In this document: one piece after another, positions 7,357 through 15,684 of the stretch
Numbering within the stretch: the stretch's first letter is position 1
How the letters are laid out: each line of letters begins with the position of its first letter
Program-made: the position numbers and the translations under genes
From: Clostridiales bacterium
Lineage (GTDB): Bacteria; Bacillota; Clostridia; Oscillospirales; QAMX01
NCBI GenBank assembly: GCA_016303065.1
Contig: JAEDMJ010000021.1
Span: 1-34,945, forward strand
Direction: 5' to 3'
DNA length: 34,945 nucleotides
The notes under the pieces: generated by a model
Told to the model about the DNA's origin: nothing
Database searches by the model: none
The model's input: only the letters and a program-made list of their open reading frames with translations

Positions 7357-7385
7357 ATTATAATATATTTTTTCCGAATATTCAA
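7357..7385 (-). promoter_or_regulatory. Sigma-A promoter of pgk-tpiA
   Basis: On the minus strand TTGAAT (7385-7380) and TATAAT (7362-7357) are separated by 17 bp, about 50 bases before the pgk start. Confidence 0.85.
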
Positions 7386-7490
7386 CATCAAATTTAGAAA
7401 AAAAGCGGAAATTTTACTGATTTGCCGTTATCACCGATTTAATCTTTGCAAAGGACGGATATTTGTGCAATCCGACAATGGATAATATAG

Positions 7491-7496
7491 TATAAT
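7491..7496 (+). promoter_or_regulatory. Probable -10 element for trmL
   Basis: A perfect TATAAT lies 32 bases before the trmL start in an A/T-rich gap. No convincing -35 is at the normal distance (TTGTGC is 22 bp away), so only the -10 is proposed. Confidence 0.5.
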
Positions 7497-7528
7497 GTTC
7501 GATAAGTACTTAGAACGGCGGGTAATAT

Positions 7529-8020
7529 ATGATTAACATTGTGCTTGTTGAGCCGGAAATTCCTCAAAACACGGGAAATATAGCGCGGACCTGCGCGGTG
7601 ACGGGAAGCGTTCTTCACCTTGTCGGGCCACTGGGTTTCAGGATCGACGATGCAAAGCTCAAACGCGCGGGGCTTGACTACTGGCATCTGCTTGATATAA
7701 GGCATTATGCCGATTTTGCGGAATATATGGCAAAGAACCCCGGTGTTCCGCGCTTTTATGCAACGACTCACGGAAAGCTGTGCTATGCGGATGCGGTGTA
7801 TCCGGACGGATGCCACATCCTTTTCGGAAAAGAAACGGCAGGGCTTCCACACAGGCTCATTTCGGAAAATTATGACCGCGCGGTGCGCATCCCCCAGATA
7901 AGCGAGGCGAGAAGTCTGAATCTTTCAAACTCCGCTGCGATAATAGTGTACGAGGCTCTGCGTCAGCAGGGGTTTCCGGGGATGAAAATATGCGGTGAAG
8001 AAGCGGGGACGGCAGAATAA
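7529..8020 (+). CDS. trmL: tRNA (cytidine/uridine-34-2'-O)-methyltransferase TrmL
   Basis: A SPOUT-class enzyme that 2'-O-methylates the wobble base of certain leucine tRNAs. The 163-residue length matches the family. It opens with INIVLVEPEIPQNTGNIART (residues 2-21, motif 1), then has LHLVGPLGF, the SAM-knot segment ILFGKETAGLP and the closing motif IPQISEARSLNLSNSAAI, where most homologues have IPM instead of IPQ. The start ATG at 7529 follows GGCGGG weakly. Its stop overlaps the start of the next RNA methyltransferase (TAATG), so the two are cotranscribed and translationally coupled. Confidence 0.95.
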   Translation: MINIVLVEPEIPQNTGNIARTCAVTGSVLHLVGPLGFRIDDAKLKRAGLDYWHLLDIRHYADFAEYMAKNPGVPRFYATTHGKLCYADAVYPDGCHILFGKETAGLPHRLISENYDRAVRIPQISEARSLNLSNSAAIIVYEALRQQGFPGMKICGEEAGTAE

Positions 8021-9150
8021 TGGCTGAAATATACAGACTTTCCGCGCCGGTAGTTATGGGCGTCGAGGGAATATGCGCCGACGAGCTGCGGCGCGCGGGA
8101 TTTGCGGACGTTGCCGCGGAAAACGGACGGGTGCTTTTTTCGGGGGACCTGACCGAAGCGGCAAGGGCAAACCTTTATATACGCACGGCGGAGAGGATCC
8201 ACATTCTTTTCGGACAGTTCAGGGCTTCGACCTTTGACGAGCTGTTTGAAGGCGTCAAAGCGCTTCCCTGGGAGAATCTTGTTCCGAGAAACGGCGCTTT
8301 CCCGGTAAAGGGGCACAGCGTTCGCTCGAAGCTTGCAAGCATTCCGGACTGTCAGAAGATAATAAAAAAGGCCTGCGCGGTGAGGCTCGGCGGAGCTTAC
8401 GGCGTCAGAGTCATGCCGGAGACCGGAGAGAAGTACCAGATACAGTTCACCATTCTGAACGATATCTGTTCGATCTGCGTGGACACCAGCGGCGAGCCGC
8501 TTCACAAGCGGGGTTACAGGGAGATTTCCTCCGCGGCGCCGATAAGAGAGACGCTTGCCGCGGCGATGATATTCGTCAGCCGGAGAAGGGGGGACCGGCC
8601 GCTTTTCGACCCGATGTGCGGTTCGGGAACCATACCGATTGAAGCGGCGCTCATGGATTCGGGTACCGCGCCGGGACTTTACCGGCATTTTGCCGTGGAG
8701 AAATTCGCCGGATTTGACAGCGCGGCTTTTTCGCGCATACGCGAAGAGGCGCGCGGGGCGATACACGATTTCGAAGGCGAAATAACCGGAAGCGATATCG
8801 ACGCCGAAGTCGTCTCGGTTGCGCGTTCAAACGCGGAAAAGGCCGGAGTGGGGCGGAAGATACGTTTTTCCGTTTCCGATCTGGGCAGGGCAGAGTACCC
8901 TGAAAGCGGAATCGTGATTACAAATCCGCCCTACGGCGAACGTCTCGGAGATATTGCGGCGGCGCGGAAGCTCTGCGCCGTGCTGGGCAAAAAGGTTGCA
9001 GAGAAAAACATCGGCGCGGTGCTTATCTCTCCGGACGGGGAACTTGAAAAATATTTCGGCAGAAAAGCCGATAAGAAGCGAAAGATATACAACGGAATGA
9101 TCCGGTGCGACGTGTACAGCTTCCGCCCGGGCTATCCCGGAAAGCGCTGA
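8020..9150 (+). CDS. THUMP-domain class I SAM-dependent RNA methyltransferase (RlmL/YpsC-like)
   Basis: A 376-residue protein with an N-terminal ferredoxin-like/THUMP RNA-binding part (about 1-155, including LYIRTAERIHILFGQF) and a C-terminal Rossmann methyltransferase domain. The SAM-binding motif is DPMCGSGTIPIEAAL (197-211). The catalytic NPPYGERLG (302-310) is the N-P-P-Y type that marks base N-methylation. The family includes E. coli RlmL, which makes m2G2445 in 23S rRNA, and B. subtilis YpsC. This protein is the single-domain YpsC-like form without the RlmK half, so 23S rRNA guanine N2 methylation is likely but inferred. It is coupled to trmL by a one-base overlap. Its stop codon lies inside a small GCGC hairpin followed by TTTT, which may help end the transcript. 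Confidence 0.88.
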   Translation: MAEIYRLSAPVVMGVEGICADELRRAGFADVAAENGRVLFSGDLTEAARANLYIRTAERIHILFGQFRASTFDELFEGVKALPWENLVPRNGAFPVKGHSVRSKLASIPDCQKIIKKACAVRLGGAYGVRVMPETGEKYQIQFTILNDICSICVDTSGEPLHKRGYREISSAAPIRETLAAAMIFVSRRRGDRPLFDPMCGSGTIPIEAALMDSGTAPGLYRHFAVEKFAGFDSAAFSRIREEARGAIHDFEGEITGSDIDAEVVSVARSNAEKAGVGRKIRFSVSDLGRAEYPESGIVITNPPYGERLGDIAAARKLCAVLGKKVAEKNIGAVLISPDGELEKYFGRKADKKRKIYNGMIRCDVYSFRPGYPGKR

Positions 9151-9303
9151 GCGCTTTTGGGGCCGGGCGTCGCGAAAAGCCGGCCCGGGCAATCCCTAAA
9201 AAAACGGACGGGAAAGCCATCCGGGTCTTTTCCTGCCGGGAAAACGAAGCCATTGCCTTTTTGGTGCTTTTGCCTGCGCGTTTGAAACTGAATTTACGGT
9301 AAG

Positions 9304-9345
9304 CGCCCTGTCCGGCGGCCCATATCGGGGCCGCCGGACAGGGCG
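9304..9345. terminator. Terminator hairpin between convergent genes
   Basis: A perfect 18-bp G/C-rich stem (9304-9321 with 9328-9345) with a 6-base loop sits between the convergent THUMP methyltransferase and DUF421 genes. T-runs are short on both sides, but the stem is very stable; it probably serves both directions. Confidence 0.7.
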
Positions 9346-9382
9346 GAGTTTATTTGAACGGTGATTTTGGGGAAAATGCGGG

Positions 9383-10057
9383 TCACGCCTTTTCGAAAAG
9401 CATGAGATCGCTTTTTTCGCTGCAGATTCCGAGCGCGATCTCCTTTGCGCTGTGATAGCCCTGGAACTCAAGCTGTTTTTGCAGCCATTTCTGATCGAGG
9501 CCCAGACTCTTCAGGTTTCCTTCGAGGATCCGCCCGTCCATTATGACTTCGGTGCAGATATGCTCCGCGCCGGGCGACAGGTTCATGTCCGCCGGGGTGA
9601 GGGGGCGTTTTGCGCTTGTGGGAAGGATCGTGAGCTTTCCGTTGTATTCAAATACTGCGGTTTGGATGTCTCCGAGATTGAAAAAGCCCTTTTCCCGGCA
9701 CATGACCAGGAACTCGCTCAGGTCGAGCTTTGCCTTTTTCATGTTATCCCGGTAGATTTTTCCGTTGTTCATGATGACTGTCGGAGTTCCGTTGATGTAT
9801 TTCCTGCTTTTGGGAAATTTGTTCGTTGCAATGCTGAGAGAGAACGCCAGCAAGCCGTATACGGTCATGGCGGTCAAAGGCTTCCAGGGCTCTTCGAGCT
9901 CCGTTGCAAGTTCGGCGGCGATCGACCCGATGGTGATGCCGGTGATGTAGTCAAAAAAATCGAGCTGGGACATCTGTTTGTGTCCCATCAGCTTGGCAAG
10001 AACAAAAAGCGCCGACGCAGAAAACAGCGAAGTGAGTATGAGTTTCAGTATTTCCAC
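9383..10057 (-). CDS. DUF421 (YetF-like) membrane protein
   Basis: A 224-residue protein with hydrophobic segments at about residues 5-25, 40-52 and 60-78, followed by a soluble C-terminal region. The pattern AKLMGHKQMSQLDFFDYITGITIGSIAAELA at residues 21-51 is the family's conserved core. So is the later block with FLVMCREKGFFNLGDIQTAVFE and NGKLTILP. The function is not established; several Bacillus members (YetF, YrbG) are linked to spores or germination. The chosen start is GTG at 10057, preceded by GGGGG; no clear promoter was seen upstream. It is monocistronic, separated by terminators on both sides. Confidence 0.88.
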   Translation of the reverse strand: MEILKLILTSLFSASALFVLAKLMGHKQMSQLDFFDYITGITIGSIAAELATELEEPWKPLTAMTVYGLLAFSLSIATNKFPKSRKYINGTPTVIMNNGKIYRDNMKKAKLDLSEFLVMCREKGFFNLGDIQTAVFEYNGKLTILPTSAKRPLTPADMNLSPGAEHICTEVIMDGRILEGNLKSLGLDQKWLQKQLEFQGYHSAKEIALGICSEKSDLMLFEKA

Positions 10058-10180
10058 AATATTGCCCCCATGACTTTTCTGTCAGTTTTCCCGGAAAGAA
10101 AGGAAAATAAACCTGTCCGAAAAAATGCGGCTTAATCCCGTTATTTGAAACAGGAAAATGAGGAAAAGCGTTACGGGAAC

Positions 10181-10228
10181 AAAAAAAACAGAAGGCGCAG
10201 AGACCTGCCCGCGCCTTCTGTTTTTTTT
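10181..10228 (-). terminator. Terminator of the aldolase-rpe-PHP operon
   Basis: A perfect 18-bp stem (10181-10198 with 10211-10228) that starts in A8 and ends in T8, so it reads as a terminator on both strands. It follows the PHP gene by 16 bases. Confidence 0.95.
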
Positions 10229-10244
10229 ATTTGCGGAAAGTTTT

Positions 10245-11003
10245 TTAATTCAGCAGTTTTGCCAGTTCGTCGATATATCCGGAAGGGTCGACAAACTCGA
10301 TGCTGTGCGCGTCGGAGCCGAAATGGAAATAGGCTCCGGCTTCGCGCCCGAGGTTCCAGAGGCGGCGGCAAAGATCCGTGTCCTGCGTGATGGCGCAGCG
10401 GTTCATTTCAAGGGCCGTGCGGGTCTTTGCGCTGAGCTCACAGATCTCGCCGATCTCGGCGTCGGTCATGGCTGCGCCGACTTCCGGCTGGGTACAGACG
10501 GGAACGCGTATGCCCGTCAGAGGGTGGGCGATGCTGTCCGCTTTTCCGGAAAGCATCAAAAGCTTTGTCCCGGCGAGAATATGCTCGGCGTAGCCGCGGA
10601 CCGTTCGGTTTTCCGGGTGGACAAAACTTGACTGCTGGAAATGGTTGCAGGCATAGAGCCGGTAGTCGAGAGCCCGGTTTGTTTCGGGGGTTTCAAGCTG
10701 TTTTCCCACGTCGTAATTTGAAAGCTCGGAACCGAACAGGACCCTGACCCTGTGAGGAGTCTTTTCGGCCAGCCTTTTGAGCATCCGGCACTGGGCGAGA
10801 CAAACCTCGTCGTAGTCGTGATAGTGGTAGTGGTCGGTAATTGCGATCATCTCAAGCCCGGCTCTGTCGGCTTCGGCGAGTATGGCGGGAAGCTGCATAT
10901 ACGCCCGCGCACAGCGGGAAAAGCAGGTGTGAACGTGCAGATTGTACCGGGACAGCTCGCGCAGATCGTAGACCGGGGTTTCAAAAATGAGGGAACGCTT
11001 CAT
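10245..11003 (-). CDS. PHP-domain metal-dependent phosphoesterase
   Basis: A 252-residue stand-alone PHP (polymerase and histidinol phosphatase) domain. The metal ligands expected for the family are visible: H23 and H25 in NLHVHTCFS, D57, H58 and H60 in ITDHYHYH, E93 in GSELS, H160 in SIAHP, and D231 and H233 in GSDAH. Such proteins hydrolyse phosphomonoesters such as histidinol phosphate or nucleoside phosphates. The substrate here is unknown, and there are no histidine-biosynthesis neighbours. It is the third gene of an operon with an aldolase and ribulose-phosphate epimerase, 21 bases after rpe, so a sugar phosphate is a reasonable but untested guess. Confidence 0.85.
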   Translation of the reverse strand: MKRSLIFETPVYDLRELSRYNLHVHTCFSRCARAYMQLPAILAEADRAGLEMIAITDHYHYHDYDEVCLAQCRMLKRLAEKTPHRVRVLFGSELSNYDVGKQLETPETNRALDYRLYACNHFQQSSFVHPENRTVRGYAEHILAGTKLLMLSGKADSIAHPLTGIRVPVCTQPEVGAAMTDAEIGEICELSAKTRTALEMNRCAITQDTDLCRRLWNLGREAGAYFHFGSDAHSIEFVDPSGYIDELAKLLN

Positions 11004-11024
11004 AGGGCTGCATAATTCCTTTTC

Positions 11025-11684
11025 TTAGAGGTCGCTGATCTCTCCGCGCATGGTGCGTATGACCTTTTCCGGGTCTTCGGCGGAGAAGACCGCGCTTCCC
11101 GCAACGATCATGTCCGCTCCGGCAGCCGCAACGTCCCTGTAATTTGAGAGTCCGACGCCTCCGTCGGCCTCCAGAATTATGCTGCGGCCGCTGGCTTTGA
11201 TCATGGCGCTTATGGTGCGGAGCTTTTCAAGCGTGGAGGGGATGAACTTCTGTCCTCCGAAGCCGGGGTTTACGGACATGCAGAGGATCAGGTCGACGTC
11301 GTCCATGACATAGCGCAGGGCTTCCGGAGAAGTCGCGGGGTTAATGCAGACTCCGGCGAGCTTTCCGGTGGAGCGAATCTGCTGAAGCGTGCGGTGAAGA
11401 TGGGTGCAGGCTTCGGCGTGGACGGTGATTATGTGGGCGCCGGCTTCCGCGAATTCACCGATATAGCGTCCCGGATCGGTTATCATGAGGTGGACGTCAA
11501 GGGGAATGGAAGTGCGCTTTGAAAGCGCCTTTATGGTCCCCATTCCAAACGAGATGTTCGGAACGAAAACGCCGTCCATAACGTCGCAGTGAACGTAATC
11601 CGCTCCGGCGCGGGCGAGCATGTCAACCGCGGAACCAAAATCGGTAAAGTCGGCGGAGAGGATCGAAGGGGAGATCTTTGTCAT
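11025..11684 (-). CDS. rpe: Ribulose-phosphate 3-epimerase
   Basis: Interconverts D-ribulose 5-phosphate and D-xylulose 5-phosphate in the pentose phosphate pathway. The 219-residue TIM barrel is full length. Metal and catalytic residues are all present: H32 and D34 (VHCDVMDG), D37, H65 (PLDVHLMI) and D174 (ILEADGGVG), with SPSILSADF at the start and MSVNPGFGGQKF in the phosphate region. The start ATG at 11684 follows AAAGGAA. It sits between the aldolase and PHP genes and is divergent from xylulokinase, whose product, xylulose 5-phosphate, is its substrate. The pairing makes biochemical sense for pentose use. Confidence 0.97.
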   Translation of the reverse strand: MTKISPSILSADFTDFGSAVDMLARAGADYVHCDVMDGVFVPNISFGMGTIKALSKRTSIPLDVHLMITDPGRYIGEFAEAGAHIITVHAEACTHLHRTLQQIRSTGKLAGVCINPATSPEALRYVMDDVDLILCMSVNPGFGGQKFIPSTLEKLRTISAMIKASGRSIILEADGGVGLSNYRDVAAAGADMIVAGSAVFSAEDPEKVIRTMRGEISDL

Positions 11685-11704
11685 TGGAAATCAGCCCATT
11701 CCTT

Positions 11705-12643
11705 TCAGAGTTGTACGCCGAAGTCAAGACCGAGCCTGGGCATATAGTCGCGGTAGAGGTCGCGGAGCTGTTCAAGCTCAGTGGCAAAAGCCGGAACGTA
11801 CTTGCTCCTGTCAACGGCGCGGGAGAAATCGCTCATCTCCGGGAAGAATGCCATCTTCAGGTATTTCTTTGCGCTGACGGGGTACATGCGGCTTTCCACG
11901 CAGGAGACGATTCCCAAAAAGTCGGAGAGCTTCCTGGCAAGCTCCGGCTGGCTTTCATAGTTGGCGCAGAGCCATGAATAGGCTTCCGGGTGATAGTTGG
12001 CCATGACGCCGGAGAATCCGGAGGCTCCGCCCTGGAGCGTTATGAGAAGCTGGGAGCAGTTGGCGTTGAACAGGCGGACGATGCCGCGTCCGGCCCGGAT
12101 TTTTTCAAAGACCTTTTCGGCGTCGCAGCATGTGTCCTTCATGAATGCAAATCTGCCGGTGTCGGCCATGTAGGAGATAACTCTCGGGGTGAGGACGCGC
12201 TTGTAGGGGTAGGGGCACTCGTAGCAGCCGAAAGTGATGGATGGGTCGGCGTGGGCGAGGACATAGTCAAGGTTTTTGAGAAGCACGTCGTCGCTTTCGT
12301 TTTCGGCGGCGAGGCGGTTGGGAATGAGAACGATGTTGTCCGCTCCGGTTCCGGCCATCATGTTTATCTGGCGGACCTGAGAGTCGAGATCGTCGGCGGT
12401 GTGGCCGGAGGCGACAACTCCGACACGGCCGTTTACACAGCGGACGATGAACTCAGCGAGTTCTTTCTTTTCCCCGTCGGAGAGGAAGAACATCTCGGAG
12501 GACTGGCATACGGCAAAAATGCCGGCGACGCCGCGTTCGATATACCATTCGACCAGCTTTTCAACGTGGGCATAGTCGATCTTGTTGTCTTCGGTATAGG
12601 GGGTAACCATTGTCGGCCAGACACCGGGTGCAATCTGTTTCAT
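11705..12643 (-). CDS. DapA/NanA-superfamily aldolase (class I, Schiff base)
   Basis: A 312-residue member of the dihydrodipicolinate synthase / N-acetylneuraminate lyase family. The Schiff-base lysine is K169 in FAFMKDTC and the partner tyrosine is Y145 in ECPYP. The substrate-carboxylate motif, GTTGE in true DapA, is CQSSE here (residues 46-50), and an insertion-rich C-terminus follows. These differences argue against lysine biosynthesis and for cleavage or formation of a 2-keto sugar acid or similar compound. It is the first gene of an operon with rpe and a PHP phosphoesterase and is transcribed divergently from xylulokinase. The true substrate cannot be read from the sequence. Confidence 0.85.
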   Translation of the reverse strand: MKQIAPGVWPTMVTPYTEDNKIDYAHVEKLVEWYIERGVAGIFAVCQSSEMFFLSDGEKKELAEFIVRCVNGRVGVVASGHTADDLDSQVRQINMMAGTGADNIVLIPNRLAAENESDDVLLKNLDYVLAHADPSITFGCYECPYPYKRVLTPRVISYMADTGRFAFMKDTCCDAEKVFEKIRAGRGIVRLFNANCSQLLITLQGGASGFSGVMANYHPEAYSWLCANYESQPELARKLSDFLGIVSCVESRMYPVSAKKYLKMAFFPEMSDFSRAVDRSKYVPAFATELEQLRDLYRDYMPRLGLDFGVQL

Positions 12644-12684
12644 TTTTGTTCAGCTCCCTTGTTTTGTGTGTTTGTTGCATATGG

Positions 12685-12713
12685 ATTATACACCAATAAT
12701 CTTCGGACTTCAA
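12685..12713 (-). promoter_or_regulatory. Sigma-A promoter of the aldolase-rpe-PHP operon
   Basis: On the minus strand TTGAAG (12713-12708) and TATAAT (12690-12685) are spaced by 17 bp, about 42 bases before the aldolase start. It is one half of a divergent promoter pair with xylB. Confidence 0.85.
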
Positions 12714-12789
12714 GCCTTGAAAGAGTTTTTTGACAAAAGCTTCGCACCGCCCGGGAAAAATATTGACCTTTGCGGCGGGGAGTGCGATA

Positions 12790-12818
12790 TGGACTCGGCG
12801 GCGAAAACATGGTATAAT
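12790..12818 (+). promoter_or_regulatory. Sigma-A promoter of xylB
   Basis: TGGACT (12790-12795, 4/6) and a perfect TATAAT (12813-12818) are spaced by 17 bp. The weak -35 suggests an activator or a modest basal level. The resulting leader would be about 175 bases. Confidence 0.7.
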
Positions 12819-12835
12819 GAAAGCGCGCCGGATCG

Positions 12836-12967
12836 CGGCGGCCCTTTGGCAGACGTGCCGCCGATTTTGAAAAAGCTTTGCCCTTTTCAGACGCCGTTGA
12901 GAGGGAGGATGCCTTTCGCGGCGAAAAAACGCCGGAAAAAGCCCGGCGCTTTGGCTGATTTTTTTTT
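12836..12967 (+). promoter_or_regulatory. Structured 5' leader of xylB, possible attenuator
   Basis: The leader holds a 7-bp hairpin (12836-12842 with 12857-12863). Further on are two mutually exclusive short stems, CGCCGG/CCGGCG (12930-12935 with 12943-12948) and AAAGC/GCTTT (12938-12942 with 12948-12952). A T9 run (12959-12967) follows them. That is the shape of a terminator/antiterminator, but the stems are short and I match it to no known riboswitch. The 359-base gap between the two start codons otherwise holds only the two promoters. Confidence 0.35.
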
Positions 12968-13002
12968 CGTTCTATGGCGAAAAGAGAGGAGAAAACAAAG
13001 CC

Positions 13003-14526
13003 ATGTCATATCTTCTTGGAATCGATATCGGAACTTCCGGAACGAAGACCGTTCTTTTTGACGAATCGGGAAAGGCGGTTTACGGCGTAACTTCCGAATA
13101 TCCGCTTTACCAGCCGCGGGCGGGTTGGGCGGAACAGCGCCCGGAGGACTGGTGGGAAGCCGTGAAATCCAGCGTTTCGGGAGTTGTCTCCGGCTCCGGT
13201 GTTTCGGCGGACGAAATCGCCGGAATCGGACTGTCGGGGCAGATGCACGGGCTTGTAATGCTGGACAAAAACGGAGAGGTGCTGAGACCTTCGATAATCT
13301 GGTGCGACCAGAGAACCTCCGCAGAATGCGGACTGATGAACGAACTCGTGGGAAAGGAAAAGCTCATAGAGATCACGGCCAACCCGGCAATGACGGGTTT
13401 TACCGCTTCAAAGCTTTTGTGGGTCATGCGCAACGAGCCGGAGATATACGAAAAATGCGCCCACGTGCTTCTTCCGAAAGACTACATACGCTATAAACTG
13501 ACCGGGGAATTTGCCGCGGAGGTCTCCGACGGAAGCGGAATGCAGCTTATGAACGTTTCCGAGCGCCGCTGGAGCACGGAGCTGATCTCCCTGCTGGGAC
13601 TTGATGCGGGAATGCTCGCGCCCCTCTTTGAATCCGTGGAGGTCACCGGCGGAGTTTCCCAAAAAGCCGCCGAGCTCACCGGCCTGAAGGCGGGAACTCC
13701 GGTCGTCGGCGGCGCGGGAGACCAGGCGGCGGGAGGCGTCGGAAACGGCATCGTAACGCCGGGGGCGGTGTCGGCGACGCTCGGAACCTCCGGAGTCGTA
13801 TTCGCGCATACGGAAAACATGACGGCCGATCCGCGCGGAAGGGTTCACACCCTCTGCCATGCGGTTCCGGGCTGCTGGCACGTTATGGGCGTCACACAGG
13901 CGGCGGGACTCTCCCTCAAATGGTTCAGGGACAATTTCTGCGCGCCGGAAAAGGACGCTGCCGGACTGATGGGCGTGGACCCCTATGTCTTAATGGACCG
14001 GGAGGCGGAAAATTCGGCGCCCGGCTGCGGGGGGCTTTTCTATCTTCCGTATCTCATGGGCGAGCGCACGCCCCACCTTGACCCGGACGCCAGGGGCGCG
14101 TTCATCGGCATTACGGCTCGCCATACGAAGAACGATATGCTCCGCGCCGTCATGGAGGGCGTCGGATACTCAATGAAGGATTGTTTGGAAATAATCCGCG
14201 GAATGGGCGTTCCCGTGAAGGAAATACGCGTTTCCGGCGGCGGCGGAAAGAGCGGGCTCTGGAGACAGATGATGGCGGATATGTTCGGAAGACCGGTCGC
14301 TGTGACGGAATCTTCGGAGGGGCCGGCTCTCGGCGCGGCGATACTTGCCGGAGCGGGAACGGGGGTCTATTCATCCGTCCAGGAGGGGTGCAGGGTCTGC
14401 GTGCGCCCGAAGACGGTTCAGAAGTGCGTCAGAGAAAACGCCGCGGTATACAAAAAGGCCTATCCGGTCTACAAAAAGCTCTACCGCTCGCTTAAAAACG
14501 ACTTCGCAGCGATCGCAAAGCTGTAA
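13003..14526 (+). CDS. xylB: Xylulokinase (FGGY carbohydrate kinase)
   Basis: Phosphorylates D-xylulose to D-xylulose 5-phosphate with ATP. At 507 residues it is full length. The N-terminal ATPase motif is LGIDIGTSGTK (residues 5-15). The xylulokinase-specific SGQMHGLV carries the conserved MH pair, IIWCDQR follows, and GGAGDQAAGGVGNG holds the catalytic aspartate. ATLGTSGVV and RVSGGGGKSGLWRQMMAD (FGGY signature 2 region) complete the fold. The ATG at 13003 follows AGGAGAA by nine bases. It is divergent from rpe, so together they connect xylose or xylulose use to the pentose phosphate pathway. No xylose isomerase or transporter is in the window. Confidence 0.95.
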   Translation: MSYLLGIDIGTSGTKTVLFDESGKAVYGVTSEYPLYQPRAGWAEQRPEDWWEAVKSSVSGVVSGSGVSADEIAGIGLSGQMHGLVMLDKNGEVLRPSIIWCDQRTSAECGLMNELVGKEKLIEITANPAMTGFTASKLLWVMRNEPEIYEKCAHVLLPKDYIRYKLTGEFAAEVSDGSGMQLMNVSERRWSTELISLLGLDAGMLAPLFESVEVTGGVSQKAAELTGLKAGTPVVGGAGDQAAGGVGNGIVTPGAVSATLGTSGVVFAHTENMTADPRGRVHTLCHAVPGCWHVMGVTQAAGLSLKWFRDNFCAPEKDAAGLMGVDPYVLMDREAENSAPGCGGLFYLPYLMGERTPHLDPDARGAFIGITARHTKNDMLRAVMEGVGYSMKDCLEIIRGMGVPVKEIRVSGGGGKSGLWRQMMADMFGRPVAVTESSEGPALGAAILAGAGTGVYSSVQEGCRVCVRPKTVQKCVRENAAVYKKAYPVYKKLYRSLKNDFAAIAKL

Positions 14527-14543
14527 TTACAGGGAGGCGTTTT

Positions 14544-14574
14544 GCCGGCGCGGGCATCGGTTTTCCGCGCCGGC
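14544..14574. repeat. Perfect inverted repeat between xylB and the metallophosphoesterase
   Basis: GCCGGCGCGG (14544-14553) and CCGCGCCGGC (14565-14574) form a 10-bp stem with an 11-base loop. It ends 15 bases before the likely ATG of the next gene and has no real T-tract, so it is more likely an mRNA structure affecting read-through or initiation than a terminator. Confidence 0.6.
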
Positions 14575-14589
14575 AGGGATTTTGCTGTC

Positions 14590-15684
14590 ATGATTAAGAT
14601 TATCGAAAAAAACTTCGGAAGAGAGTACCGCGCGGCGGTCATAAGCGATATCCACGGAAGCTTCGGTCTGCTCAAAAGACTTTTGAACCGCGAAGAGGTG
14701 AGAGGGGCGGACCGGCTTGTTTTCGACGGGGACTATATAAGCCGGGGGAGGGAGAGCCTTGCCTGCATGAGGTTCCTGATGTCGCTTGAGGGGCGCGAAA
14801 ACGTGACGGTGCTGAAAGGCAATCTTGAGAGGCTTGTAAACTGGTATCTTCACGGCGACTCCGAAGCGATACTGCGGCATTTTACGGTCCACCGCCGGAA
14901 CCTCTTCCGGGAGTGCGCGGAAGAACAGGGGTTCATGCAGGTCACGGAATCGAACTTTGAAAAGCTCAGAAAGGTTTTCAGGGAAAAATATGCCGACATA
15001 ATCGAATACGCCGCATATCTGCCCAACGCCCTGGAGACGGAGGATTTTGTCTTTACCCATGCGGGACTCGGCGCGGTTCCGAACTGGCGCGACAGCACCG
15101 AACAGGACGTCATGAAAAACGACCCCTTCATAAAGACCGGGGTGAACACCACGGGAAAGTGGCTCGTCTGCGGACATATGCCCACCTGGAATTCTCCGCT
15201 TTCGGAAAATACGAACAACTGCATAGTGGACAAAACAAGAAAATGCGTTTTTATCGACGGGGGAAATCAGGTCAAAAGCTTTGCCCAGCTCAACGCACTG
15301 ATCGCTGAAAAACGGGAAGAAATGTCCTTTGCCACGGTGTTTGAAAGCTTTTATCCGGTGTTTTATGCGGCGGAGGATTTTGTCCCGGAGGACGACTTCG
15401 GCTGTGAAAAGGACTGCTGGCCGCAGAAAGCGCTTTCCGTCGTCGAAAAGGGCGAGGATTTTTCGCTCTGCGAAAGGGAGGACGGAGCGCGAATATATGT
15501 AAACAACGCGCATCTGCGCTTTGACGCCGCGGGGGCTTCTTTTGCGTGCAACTCCGTTTCGTCCCTTCTGTCCGTTAAAAAGGGCGAGAGGCTGGAGCTT
15601 CTGGATGCGGCGGAGGGGAGATTTGTCTTTGTGCGCAGCGGAGCGGGACGCATCGGCTGGGTCGGAAGAGAGGTGCTCGGGTGA
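14590..15684 (+). CDS. Calcineurin-like metallophosphoesterase with C-terminal SH3-like tail
   Basis: A 364-residue protein of the Ser/Thr-phosphatase-like metallophosphoesterase superfamily. Visible motifs are SDIHGS (19-24), GDYISRG (47-53), KGNLE (76-80), FTHAGLG and CGHMPTW. In the usual GNHE motif the histidine that coordinates metal or donates a proton is leucine here, so activity may be altered. The last 80 or so residues (RIYVNNAHLRF to RIGWVGREVLG) look like an SH3-type beta domain. A TTG at 14542 after GGGAGG could give a longer N-terminus, but that extension is encoded by the inverted repeat, so the ATG at 14590 is preferred. The gene is coupled to the following radical SAM gene by a GTGA overlap. 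Substrate unknown. Confidence 0.8.
   Translation: MIKIIEKNFGREYRAAVISDIHGSFGLLKRLLNREEVRGADRLVFDGDYISRGRESLACMRFLMSLEGRENVTVLKGNLERLVNWYLHGDSEAILRHFTVHRRNLFRECAEEQGFMQVTESNFEKLRKVFREKYADIIEYAAYLPNALETEDFVFTHAGLGAVPNWRDSTEQDVMKNDPFIKTGVNTTGKWLVCGHMPTWNSPLSENTNNCIVDKTRKCVFIDGGNQVKSFAQLNALIAEKREEMSFATVFESFYPVFYAAEDFVPEDDFGCEKDCWPQKALSVVEKGEDFSLCEREDGARIYVNNAHLRFDAAGASFACNSVSSLLSVKKGERLELLDAAEGRFVFVRSGAGRIGWVGREVLG

Noticed and set aside
11705..12643. Annotation of the aldolase as lysine-biosynthetic DapA
   Set aside because: The GTTGE substrate motif is CQSSE and the neighbours are pentose genes, not lysine genes.
14542..14589. TTG start giving a 16-residue longer metallophosphoesterase
   Set aside because: The extension is encoded by a perfect inverted repeat and the conserved domain begins after the ATG at 14590, though the upstream GGGAGG keeps this open.
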